Source of the DNA: SG8-4 sp964598225
GTDB taxonomy: Bacteria > Planctomycetota > Phycisphaerae > Sedimentisphaerales > Anaerobacaceae
Reading direction: 5' to 3'
Length of the DNA: 64,000 bases
Assembly: GCA_964598225.1 (NCBI GenBank)
Contig: CAZRBG010000019.1
Span: forward strand, 20,180 to 84,179
Under the pieces are notes generated by a model that saw nothing but the letters and a program-made list of their open reading frames with translations, was not told the DNA's origin and searched no databases. Below, in pieces: positions 16,551-24,630 of this stretch; positions within the stretch are counted from its first letter, which is position 1, and every line of letters starts with the position of its first letter. Position numbers and translations under genes: made by a program.

Positions 16551-18131
16551 CTATTCTATCGATTCGATAGTAGTGACGATCTCCATCGAAATCCCGATTG
16601 TTCTTCCCTGGGGGCTGCGCTCAGTGGCTGGTGTCTTGATCTCTCCCGAGTAATTCACGGTCACATTCTTATGAAGCAACCAACCGGTACTCGAATCTGT
16701 CTCCAAAGATCCTTGACAGGAACCCGTCAGAGTCACTCTTGCCGAGCCGGGACCTTCCCCGCCAGGGACGGGTTCATCATCCAGTTCAATCTTTGAGCCT
16801 ATGTCCACCAATAAGGATTCCTGCTTGGCCTCTCTCAGAGTATAAGTGCAATCATACAGGCCAATGGTTATGCCTCCTCCCATAGACAGAGTTGTCCTTG
16901 CTTGCCAGGAACCTCCTAACGCCACAGGTTCACGCGGGAACGGCACTATTACGCTACCTAGCATCTCTCTGATAGCCCTTTTCCCAGTGCGGCTGTGCAT
17001 CTCAAGGTACTTCTTTCTCGATTCAATTCTTTCTTCTATCGGCCCGAAGGTTCCTCTTAAGCCCCTTTCTTTTGCCCTTCGCTTGCGATCCTCCTCATGC
17101 CGCTTCACTATCGGTTCAGCCATTCGCTGATACATCTCATCGAGGCCAGCCAGTTCGACTATCTCTCCTTGGGTCGTGACTTTCGCGATGAAGCTCTGTC
17201 CAATCATGGCCGAGAATAGGATTCCGCCACGGTTATTCGTAGCCACATCAGGCTTCGTGGAGTCGTATTCCCGCCGCCCGCGTTCCGTTTTTGTCACATC
17301 ATGAATCGTCACATAGGTAACCTTCAACCGGATAACACCATTGGGATCGACTTCTTCGGCCTCGAAATCCAAGCCCATGGTATTTGTCCAATCCACATCG
17401 CTTTGCCGGCCGTCAATTGTCTCCGAACTATTGGTTTCTCTGACTATTCGCAGGTGATGCTTCTGGCCGGGCTTGAGGCGGAGTTTCAGATCGAATTCTC
17501 CGGCGTCGTTGCTCGCCTCAGCCGTAGAAAGTTCCGATGCTTTTGGAGCAGTGTCTTCTTTCGATGCCTGCGGCGTGGACGTCCCTGTCTGCCGAGTGTC
17601 GGGAAAAACCGGATCGGATTGTGGACCTGTATCCGCTATTTCTTGTTGCGGCAAGGAGCCCGGTGCTTCTGGCGGTTCCGATCCGGAAGGAAGAATAACC
17701 GTAACAAGAATGATGATTCCTACCACCACGACCGCGGCGGCTCCGCAGATGGCGAATATGATCTTGCGATCTACACCTTTACTTTCCTCCGGCAGATCGG
17801 ATTCTTCTTCGTACGACTCTTCATCTTCATACGAGTACTCGTCTATGCCCGATGGAATTGAAGGGCCGGACGCAGCCGAGTCAGCCTGCTCTCGATCGTC
17901 AGAGGTTACAACGATGGGAGTCTTACATTTGGGGCATTTGCCTTTCTTGCCGGCATATATCCGAGGAACGCTGATGCTCTGGCCGCAACTGTCGCAGTGG
18001 AACTTTATCTTGTCTGAGCTGTCGGGTACAACGCCGACGCTACCACACTTGGGGCACTTGACTCGCTTGCCGGCGTGTTTTTCATCAACGCTGAGCTTCT
18101 GACCACAGCTTTTACAGGGAAACCTTATCAT
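16551..18131 (-). CDS. Double zinc-ribbon membrane protein with DUF6263 domain
   Basis: A 526-residue protein in three parts. The N-terminus holds two zinc-ribbon-like modules, with cysteines at 6, 9, 26 and 29 and at 46, 49, 66 and 69, each of the form FxCxxCGQ...AGKxxKCPKC. After an acidic low-complexity stretch (SYEDEESYEEESD) comes one transmembrane helix (about residues 124-148). A Pro/Ser/Thr-rich linker then leads to a large C-terminal domain (about 210-526) typical of DUF6263 proteins: LKLRLKPGQKHHLRIV, VTTQGEIVELAGLDEM, PFPREPVALGGSW. The ribbons should face the cytoplasm and the DUF6263 domain the periplasm. The architecture is common in Planctomycetota; its role is unknown. Coding density and codon use look normal. 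Confidence 0.82.
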   Translation of the reverse strand: MIRFPCKSCGQKLSVDEKHAGKRVKCPKCGSVGVVPDSSDKIKFHCDSCGQSISVPRIYAGKKGKCPKCKTPIVVTSDDREQADSAASGPSIPSGIDEYSYEDEESYEEESDLPEESKGVDRKIIFAICGAAAVVVVGIIILVTVILPSGSEPPEAPGSLPQQEIADTGPQSDPVFPDTRQTGTSTPQASKEDTAPKASELSTAEASNDAGEFDLKLRLKPGQKHHLRIVRETNSSETIDGRQSDVDWTNTMGLDFEAEEVDPNGVIRLKVTYVTIHDVTKTERGRREYDSTKPDVATNNRGGILFSAMIGQSFIAKVTTQGEIVELAGLDEMYQRMAEPIVKRHEEDRKRRAKERGLRGTFGPIEERIESRKKYLEMHSRTGKRAIREMLGSVIVPFPREPVALGGSWQARTTLSMGGGITIGLYDCTYTLREAKQESLLVDIGSKIELDDEPVPGGEGPGSARVTLTGSCQGSLETDSSTGWLLHKNVTVNYSGEIKTPATERSPQGRTIGISMEIVTTIESIE

Positions 18132-18333
18132 AGCTATTGCCTCCGAATTTCGCCGGGATTTCCAATGTAAGCATCACTTTAAACTGCCATTTACGTGGTT
18201 TTCAAGAGTACATTTTCTCTTTTCGGCGGAATCGCGCCCGACACTACATTTGAGAGGGTAAAAATGCACATTTGTTACAAGAATTTTCCAGAAAAAAAGC
18301 CAAATCGAGGCGTTTCTCAACGAAATTCTCTAA

Positions 18334-18551
18334 TCAGTACGCGATTACTGCACCGAATTGGTAGTAGGTGGAGTCTCCGTCGAATTCTCGGCCTATGCCG
18401 GCTGAGGCTAAGAGGTTGTCGTTGAGCCACCGTAGTCGTAACGCAAATAGGACAGCCAGGTGTAGTTCTGTCCGAACAGGACCTTTGCGTGCGAAACATT
18501 GGGCGCTGCCAAAACAGCCGCCAACAATACAAAACACATTCTAACTTTCAT
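18334..18551 (-). pseudogene. Remnant of a secreted outer-membrane-type protein gene
   Basis: The minus strand has a good start: AGGAGGT seven bases before the ATG at 18551. It encodes a clear signal peptide (MKVRMCFVLLAAVLAA, cut after SHA), then VLFGQNYTWLSYLRYDYGGS, and stops at 18408 after 47 residues. A second frame over the 3' half, ending at 18334, encodes DNLLASAGIGREFDGDSTYY and then QFGAVIAY. The alternating pattern and terminal aromatic look like the last strands of an outer-membrane beta-barrel. The simplest reading is a barrel gene that lost its middle and now has both ends joined out of frame. Alternatively the 47-residue ORF is a genuine small secreted protein. No homology search was possible. 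Confidence 0.45.
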
Positions 18552-18656
18552 TGTCTCTGTACCTCCTAAAACCGACCAATGGTAGAATCGATGGCTCCCT
18601 GCCTGCTTAACCCGACGATAGAACTCCTTTTACATCTCGTGCTGCAATCTCCCGAC

Positions 18657-18688
18657 AGATGCCTCAGAACTGCCTCGCCCGGCATCTG
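18657..18688 (-). promoter_or_regulatory. Hairpin in the leader of the outer-membrane remnant
   Basis: CAGATGCC (18657-18664) pairs with GGCATCTG (18681-18688) about 110 bases upstream of the remnant start at 18551. An AT-rich TATAAC/TATAAT-like stretch lies further upstream (about 18731-18744), so a structured 5' leader is possible. I do not recognise a riboswitch class in it. Confidence 0.3.
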
Positions 18689-18792
18689 TAACGATCAGAC
18701 TACCACGTGCGAATCTGTCTGTCACCTACAAAATTATAATTGTTATACCTGCTTAGAGTATCATTTCATCGCGATATGAGGGAATGGAAAAT

Positions 18793-18814
18793 GGTGGGGC
18801 AAGCCCCACCCTAC
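18793..18814. repeat. Dispersed hairpin GGTGGGGCAAGCCCCACC
   Basis: Perfect 8-bp stem GGTGGGGC / GCCCCACC with a two-base loop, followed by CTAC. Copies lie at 31101-31126, 33397-33418, 33435-33456 and 62231-62248. It sits downstream of the C39 lipoprotein gene. Confidence 0.8.
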
Positions 18815-18876
18815 ATTTTCGTTCGGCATTTTTTATACTTGCGAGAGGGGGCTTACGACCGCCGCACTGCGGTTGT

Positions 18877-19833
18877 TTATTTGATCTCGATTGTGCAGTA
18901 GCCGGTGGGGCGCCATTTTTTCTCTAATGTTTCCCGGCTGTATTTCTTGTGAGGTTCGTATCCGTCGTGGGTGATGATCGTCGAGAGGTCGCTTCCTTCG
19001 TAACCCACGATGACTACGTAGTGCAGCGAATCGGCGCTTTCGGAGAGCATCAGGATAAGAGGTGTTTCGCTGTCTACTGCGTCCTTTATTTTCTCGAACG
19101 AGCCGGAGTACATTGTTGCCGTAAGTCCCTGCTCGCGGGCGTCTATGAGCAGTTGGAGGTTCAGGCTGCCTTTCTGCTCGCGGCTGTAGATCCGTTTCGA
19201 GATTTCTTCAGTACTCTGCCGCACACCGTAGAAATTGTAGACGCACGCAAGGGCCGCCGGGCCGCAGTGATATTTGTTCTGCTTGAAGAAAGGAACGTTC
19301 GGGATGGTCGTTTCGGGCTTGATTTCTTCCACCTTTGCGGCCCACTTCTCGGCTTCTTCTTTGTCGCCGGTGTGCCTGTACAGAGAAGCGAAGCTGAGAT
19401 AAATGGCTTGTTTTTCGTCTTTTGTCTCGGCCGATTCGAGTGCCTTGTGAAGGTTTTCGGTTGCGGCGTCGTAGTCCTGTGTCTCTATCTGCGCGTTGGC
19501 GAGATTATTCAGGGCGGGCACGTAGCCGGGACGAATTGCCAGGGCTTTGCGGTACCACAGAAAAGCTGTTTCATAGTCGCCGTTTTGGTAGTAAATATTG
19601 CCCAGATTCGATGCGGCTACGTGATTGGCGGGGTCTTTCACCATCGCCTTATGGTAAACGCGCTTTGCTTCGGCCAGGTTTCCCGCTTTTTCGTACACGA
19701 CACCGAAGTCGTTAAGCTCTTCGGACGTATACCCGGAGTAATCCAGTCGCGGCGGAGACAACGCGCAGCCGTTCATGATGAACAATGCGGCAATTAACAG
19801 TGCTTTGTGACTGACTCGCAATAACAGATTCAT
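18877..19833 (-). CDS. Lipoprotein with TPR repeats and C39-like cysteine peptidase domain (PA2778-like)
   Basis: A 318-residue lipoprotein. The signal ends in IMNGC with the lipidated Cys23, so it should be anchored to a membrane. Residues about 35-170 form TPR repeats (NDFGVVYEKAGNLAEAKRVY, ASNLGNIYYQNGDYETAFLW, PALNNLANAQIETQDYDAAT). The C-terminal part is a C39-type papain-like domain with Cys190 in NKYHCGPAALACVYNFYG, His271 in SLHYVVIVGYEG and Asp290 in IITHDGYEP, a complete catalytic triad. In the known PA2778 family the peptidase domain usually comes first, so the order looks reversed here. The start at 19833 is chosen to place the signal peptide first; an upstream in-frame start is less likely. 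It lies 10 bases after its PA2779-like partner. Confidence 0.83.
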   Translation of the reverse strand: MNLLLRVSHKALLIAALFIMNGCALSPPRLDYSGYTSEELNDFGVVYEKAGNLAEAKRVYHKAMVKDPANHVAASNLGNIYYQNGDYETAFLWYRKALAIRPGYVPALNNLANAQIETQDYDAATENLHKALESAETKDEKQAIYLSFASLYRHTGDKEEAEKWAAKVEEIKPETTIPNVPFFKQNKYHCGPAALACVYNFYGVRQSTEEISKRIYSREQKGSLNLQLLIDAREQGLTATMYSGSFEKIKDAVDSETPLILMLSESADSLHYVVIVGYEGSDLSTIITHDGYEPHKKYSRETLEKKWRPTGYCTIEIK

Positions 19834-19843
19834 ATTCGGTATG

Positions 19844-20617
19844 TCACAATCGACCTTCCGCCAGATAATAGACCAGTGCAATAAGAACGACAACAAGGAA
19901 CACAACTGCGACTGCGCCGCCTGCGATGATTGCGGCGATGCCGAGAATGATGATCACCAGCAACAGCAGGCCCTCATCCGATGAGAAATCAATGCCCGCA
20001 GAATACCCGATTCGAAGGTTTCCTTTGAATATTTTATCGATATCGCTGTCTTTAAGCTTTGCTAACGTTTCGGCCGCATCTTTCTTTGCCATGCCGAGAG
20101 AAACCAGCATCTCAGCGGTGAGTGCGCGCTGCGCCCGGGCGAGGACTTTCCGAGCGTCAACTGTGCCGCTTGTCGTACTCAGGCGCGAAGCAATCAGCCT
20201 TTGCTTATTTGGGATCCTTTCCGCTCGATTGGAAAGCTCTTGTTTGAGATCGGCTCTCACGTGCTTCTCGACGGAGGATTCCAGCGCCGTCAACAATCTG
20301 TTCGTTGCATTGCGTTCGATAGTAATCCTCGAGTTTTCGGCGACCTTGTTTTCAAGCTGAACTATTTCGCTAACAACTCGTTCGTCCGAAAAAGCAGCCA
20401 ATATCTGTCGGGTTTCCTGCGGCGAAAGGCCGAAACGCCGTATCTGCTGCTGCATTATTTCCGAGCCTAACTGCTGCCGCACCATCGCGAACGCTTTGCC
20501 GGACTGCATTTTCGAAGCGATCATCCGCGCTTTTGCCTCGGGCGGTATAATCAGTAGACTCGACGCAACCGATGCCATCAGCAGGATGATATTCCACGTT
20601 GTCTTGTACTTGTTCAT
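19844..20617 (-). CDS. PA2779-like (DUF6627) exported membrane protein
   Basis: A 257-residue protein with an N-terminal signal (YKTTWNIILLMASVASSLLI) and a C-terminal hydrophobic region (about 218-250: LLLLVIIILGIAAIIAGGAV then VAVVFLVVVLIALVYYLA). The middle is helical and charged. Motif-like stretches are SPQETRQILAAFSDERVVSE and ERNATNRLLTALESSVEK. The first part (short helical region after the signal, with RQQLG and LSPQE) resembles PA2779 proteins, which sit next to PA2778-type cysteine peptidases. The downstream neighbour supports that reading. Their shared job is not known; the pairing suggests that the peptidase processes or depends on this protein. It is longer than the usual PA2779 protein because of the added segment with IFKGNLRIGYSAGIDFSS. 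The ATG at 20617 is preceded by GGGAG. Confidence 0.7.
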   Translation of the reverse strand: MNKYKTTWNIILLMASVASSLLIIPPEAKARMIASKMQSGKAFAMVRQQLGSEIMQQQIRRFGLSPQETRQILAAFSDERVVSEIVQLENKVAENSRITIERNATNRLLTALESSVEKHVRADLKQELSNRAERIPNKQRLIASRLSTTSGTVDARKVLARAQRALTAEMLVSLGMAKKDAAETLAKLKDSDIDKIFKGNLRIGYSAGIDFSSDEGLLLLVIIILGIAAIIAGGAVAVVFLVVVLIALVYYLAEGRL

Positions 20618-20715
20618 GTGTCGATCTCCCGAACAGTAGAATTCTATGCCGCCACAAATAATACAAAATCAGTGGGATGATGACAAATAATAATGTAAAC
20701 GATATGGATGTGCGT

Positions 20716-20913
20716 TCAGTGGGCCCTCTCGCTCCGGCTTTCGACGTTCAACTGCCGTCGTGAGCGAGTTTGACTTCCATCGGTAAGGGCGATGTTTCCG
20801 CCGCCGAGCATCAGGATGACCGGGCCTGCCGAAAGGGCAATGGCCAGATCGTCCATCAACCGGCCGATGCCGGATGTTGCCGTGATTTTTTGACCGAATT
20901 TTGAAATTCGCAT
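20716..20913 (-). pseudogene. avtA: Internally deleted remnant of valine-pyruvate aminotransferase gene
   Basis: The 65-codon ORF begins MRISKFGQKITATSGIGRLM then DDL, ending that part with MLGGGN, which matches the N-terminus of AvtA-type PLP aminotransferases. It then jumps directly to NIALTDGSQ, which in complete AvtA lies some 55 residues later, and ends in unrelated residues. So the DNA between the GGGN and the NIALTNGSQ motifs has been lost, the two being joined at a shared Asn, and everything after GSQ is missing. The start codon lies only seven bases from the addA stop, so it was probably the last gene of the addB-addA transcript. The identification rests on remembered AvtA sequence. 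A short inverted repeat CTCGCT / AGCGAG lies in the replaced tail. Confidence 0.65.
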
Positions 20914-20919
20914 TATTTT

Positions 20920-23900
20920 CTATGCCTCTACCGGGCAACGGGGCGTCAGGAAATACAACCGGCGTTTGACCGAATCGACGTTAAGAATCGTGCGGGCCGC
21001 CTTGCCGTAAAGCTCCAACTGCCTGCGATAAAGCTCGGCGCGCTCGGCCGTTTGCCCGGGGGTGACGCGGTCGATTTTGAAGTCTACGACCACCAGGCCG
21101 TCCGGTGTGCGTATCAGCATGTCGATTATCCCCTGAACCACCACCGACTCATCACTTGTCCGGTCTGCGGGCATCGCAAACGTAAAAGGCCATTCGCGCC
21201 AGACTTTGTTCGCTTCATCAAGGGCCATTTGGCCGAGCTCGCTCGAAAAGAATGACAGTATCGCGTCGATGTCGATGTGCTCTGCTACGGCGGGGACAAT
21301 CGCATCGGCGGCAACGAGTCTTTCTCTGGTCTTCTCGACTGTTTCTTTCGTTATGGATTTACTCAGATCGAGTTCGGAGATCACCAGGTGTGTCGCAGTG
21401 CCGATCAGCCGTGCTTCGGGAGCCCCGACCTGGTTCGGCTCGACGGCCGCAAGGGCCCGGGGCCGGCGCTCCAGTGCGCGGGAGTAATCGAGCTTGAAGT
21501 ACTCATCGTTGTCGTGAGTCAGTTGAGTGACCGAACTCTTGGCCTGCTGTTGCGGCGCATCGCCGAATGGATACCGCCAGCTTAGCGATTTTTTGACCTG
21601 AGAAAGGAGTTGTGATTCCGTTCGAGCTGAACCTGTTTTTTTTCTCTTCGAGCCGGACCGCTCCGATTTGCGATCCCTGAGTTGAGTGACGAACTGATTG
21701 AGTTTCCCGAGGTCCGGCTGTTCGTGCAGGCTGAAACTGAAAAGGCCGTCGCTAAGGGCATCCTTCGGGAGACCGGTATCGAAGGCATCGTGCAGCACCT
21801 TCCTGTCGGAAAGCCCGCAGAGGATCCATTCGAGCGGGCTGTCGCATTCGCGAAGCTTCCAGTCCGGAATCGGATCGCTGCCGAAGAAAAAGCCTCCGGC
21901 CACAATGTCGCGGCACTTATTGCGATTTTGCGAAGCGGTAAGAATCAGTCTGTTTTTGGCCCGTGTTGTCGCGACGTAAAGAACGCGCATCTCCTCGGCC
22001 AGGACTGTCGCTTTCTTCCGCTCGGCGATCACCTCGTGTTCGAGCGAGCTCAACCTGCTGTTCGAGTCGCGGTCGATTATTTGCAGGCCGAGCATGTCGT
22101 CGGCGTCGGCCAGGCACTCGGCCTGGGAGTCGCTTCTGTTGAATTGGCTTTGAAGATCGGCCAAAAAGACCACGGGGAATTCGAGCCCCTTGCTCTTGTG
22201 GATGCTCAGAATCCTGACGGCGTTGCCGGCCGATGCGGCAGGCTCGGCGGGCGCCCAGTCCTGCCCGACGGCCTGGAGTTTCTCGACGAATTCGACGAAA
22301 CGGGTGAGCGACGGGACGCCGGCGCTGCTGGCGAAGCCCTCGAACTGGATCGCCCGGTCGTGAAGCTTGAGCAGGTTGGCGCCGCGCGCCCGGCCGCTCG
22401 GCAGGGCGGTGACGAATGAGAGATAGCCGGTCTCGCGATAGATTTGCCAGATCAAATCAGCCAGATTTCCCCGCCGGGCGATAGTACGCCACTGAGCGAT
22501 TCGCGCGAGCATATCTTCGAGTCTTGAGGCAAGTCCCGGTTCGTCTCCGGTTTCAGTGTATTCGAGCACGCTATCGCAGTAGTCGCTGTTCTCTTTGCCG
22601 TTCGATCTTATCTTTGCAAGGTCGGTGTCGCTTATGTTGAAAAAGGGGCTTCTCAGGACCGCGGCCAGCTCTATGTCTCGCTTGGGATTGTCGAGAACCT
22701 TGAGCAAACACAGCATATCGCTGATCTCGGTTGCCTCGAAGTAACCTGCGGTGGACTGGCAACTGACCGGCACGCCCGCAAGCCGAAATATTTCGACGTA
22801 CTCGTTGGCTTTCTTTGCGAGCGAGCGCATCAGCACCACAATGTCGCTGTATCGAACATCTCTCAGCCCATCGGCCTGCTTGTCGTAGATTTGGAACTCC
22901 GCTTCGCCCGTGTCGGCGCCGACCATCTGTTTTATGCGACGGGCGATTAACGCCGCCTGTCGCTGGCGGGCACTTACCGGAGTTGATTTGTCCTGTGTAT
23001 TTGATGTTTTGCTCTTCTTTTCGGTGGAATCTGCTTTTTCTTCGTCGAGGATGTGGAACTCGATGATTTTCTCGCCGCTGTTGTGGGCCGGGCCGGCCTG
23101 CTCTGCGAGGCCGGGCATTAATTTTGCCGTCTCATCGTAATCTATCTTTGTGAAAGATTTCGTCATGATGCGCGAGAATATGGCATTGACAAAGTCCAGT
23201 ATCCGGGCGGTAGAGCGGAAATTGACGTTTAGATCGACTCGCACTCCAGCTTTGGCGGCGGCCGGTTCGTGCGAAGCAAGCTCAATCCTTTCGAGAAAGA
23301 TGTCCGGCTGCGCGCCGCGAAAGGCGTAAATGCTCTGCTTGCCGTCGCCGACGCCGAGGATATTGTCGCCGGCGCTTAACAACCTGAGTATCTGCTGCTG
23401 GACGGGATTGATGTCCTGATATTCATCGACGAATATGTGCCTGTATTGCCGTCTTAGCGCCAGAGCAGTCTCGGACGGCATCGGCTCACTATCGCCACAG
23501 GCTTCGGCCGTCAGGAGCCGCAGAGCCTGATGTTCGAGATCGGCGAAATCTAGGGAGTTGAGCGTTCGCTTAGCCTGGGTGTAAAGCCGGTCGAAAACAT
23601 CGACCAGTTTGATCAGAACGCTCGTTTGCAACCGGCTCGCTTCTCCGAGCCTGTCGAGATAGTCCGGGTTTATGACAGCGAACTGGGAAAGCTCTGCGAA
23701 TGAATCCAGAGCGTCTTTGGCTGTTTTCTGAACCAGGGTGGCTAACGGTTCAGCCAAGTCCTTCGGCTTATAGGTCTTGGGTTTGGTTAAGTTTCTTATC
23801 GCTTCGGCGCACTTTTGCCAATCGCCGGCTTTCAACATCTCGGTACATTGGGCTATAGGCTTGATATGCGTTTCCCGCATCTTCCCGGCCCAGCTTATAT

Positions 23901-24630
23901 CGCCGCCTTCGTTTTGGCACAGCTTACAGGCATGCTCGAGCCGGCTGAGAATCCTCTGCAACCGCTGTTCGACGATTTGTCTCTGCTTCTGGCCTGTCTC
24001 GGAAGTGATGGAGTTTGCGGCATCAGCAAGCTTTGCGGCTCTGCGGCGCCAATTCTCGCGCGAGATTACGCCGTCCAGAAAGTCGCTGATCTGTATTATT
24101 TTCGAGATGAAGCCGTCGTTTGCGCGCAGGTCCCGCCCATACAGAAGCCGTTCGAGACCGGCTCGGATGTCCTCCTGCTGCCAGGCCTTGTCGAGGGTTT
24201 TGTCGAGCACCTCCGATTTGATCAGCTTCTGCTCGTCCCCGTCGATTACGCCGAAGGTCGGGTCCAGGTCGAGCTTGTAAAAATGCTCGGTGATGAGTCT
24301 CTTGCAGAACGAATGTATCGTGCTGATATCGGCGCCCTGGAGCAGCACGAGCTGCCTGCGGAGATGGCTGTCGCGCTTTTCGAGATACGCCTGCCGCAAT
24401 TGCTCTGCGATCCGCGAGCGCATCTGTTCTGCAGCGGCCTCGGTAAAGGTCAACACCAGCAGGCACCCGACGTCGGGACAGATCGACTTGTCCGAAATGA
24501 TCCCGGCGCACCTTCTGGACAGAACGGCCGTCTTTCCGGTCCCGGCAGAGGCGGTTACCAGCACGTCGCTTCCGCGAGCGTCAATCGCCCGTATCTGCTG
24601 TTCGGTCCATTCGATCCTCTTGTCAGCCAT
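20920..24630 (-). CDS. addA: ATP-dependent helicase/nuclease subunit A (AddA-type)
   Basis: AddA is the UvrD-like helicase and 3'-strand nuclease of the AddAB complex, which resects double-strand breaks for RecA loading. The 1236-residue protein starts with a Q-motif and Walker A (TASAGTGKTAVLSRR, about residues 26-40). Helicase motifs follow: VLTFTEAAAEQM, IFVDEYQDINPVQQQ (DExQD), NFRSTARILDFVN, LSIHKSKGLEFPVVFLADL and LYVATTRAKNRL. The C-terminal RecB-type nuclease domain has GTATHLVISELD, VVVQGIIDMLI and VVVDFKIDRV, supplying the His, Asp and D-x-K residues. The start overlaps the end of addB by eight bases. An avtA remnant follows after seven bases. Length is normal for AddA. Confidence 0.93.
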   Translation of the reverse strand: MADKRIEWTEQQIRAIDARGSDVLVTASAGTGKTAVLSRRCAGIISDKSICPDVGCLLVLTFTEAAAEQMRSRIAEQLRQAYLEKRDSHLRRQLVLLQGADISTIHSFCKRLITEHFYKLDLDPTFGVIDGDEQKLIKSEVLDKTLDKAWQQEDIRAGLERLLYGRDLRANDGFISKIIQISDFLDGVISRENWRRRAAKLADAANSITSETGQKQRQIVEQRLQRILSRLEHACKLCQNEGGDISWAGKMRETHIKPIAQCTEMLKAGDWQKCAEAIRNLTKPKTYKPKDLAEPLATLVQKTAKDALDSFAELSQFAVINPDYLDRLGEASRLQTSVLIKLVDVFDRLYTQAKRTLNSLDFADLEHQALRLLTAEACGDSEPMPSETALALRRQYRHIFVDEYQDINPVQQQILRLLSAGDNILGVGDGKQSIYAFRGAQPDIFLERIELASHEPAAAKAGVRVDLNVNFRSTARILDFVNAIFSRIMTKSFTKIDYDETAKLMPGLAEQAGPAHNSGEKIIEFHILDEEKADSTEKKSKTSNTQDKSTPVSARQRQAALIARRIKQMVGADTGEAEFQIYDKQADGLRDVRYSDIVVLMRSLAKKANEYVEIFRLAGVPVSCQSTAGYFEATEISDMLCLLKVLDNPKRDIELAAVLRSPFFNISDTDLAKIRSNGKENSDYCDSVLEYTETGDEPGLASRLEDMLARIAQWRTIARRGNLADLIWQIYRETGYLSFVTALPSGRARGANLLKLHDRAIQFEGFASSAGVPSLTRFVEFVEKLQAVGQDWAPAEPAASAGNAVRILSIHKSKGLEFPVVFLADLQSQFNRSDSQAECLADADDMLGLQIIDRDSNSRLSSLEHEVIAERKKATVLAEEMRVLYVATTRAKNRLILTASQNRNKCRDIVAGGFFFGSDPIPDWKLRECDSPLEWILCGLSDRKVLHDAFDTGLPKDALSDGLFSFSLHEQPDLGKLNQFVTQLRDRKSERSGSKRKKTGSARTESQLLSQVKKSLSWRYPFGDAPQQQAKSSVTQLTHDNDEYFKLDYSRALERRPRALAAVEPNQVGAPEARLIGTATHLVISELDLSKSITKETVEKTRERLVAADAIVPAVAEHIDIDAILSFFSSELGQMALDEANKVWREWPFTFAMPADRTSDESVVVQGIIDMLIRTPDGLVVVDFKIDRVTPGQTAERAELYRRQLELYGKAARTILNVDSVKRRLYFLTPRCPVEA

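Noticed and set aside
18552..18760. Riboswitch in the leader of the outer-membrane remnant
   Set aside because: Only one 8-bp hairpin is clear; I could not match conserved cores of cobalamin, TPP, SAM, glycine or c-di-GMP classes.
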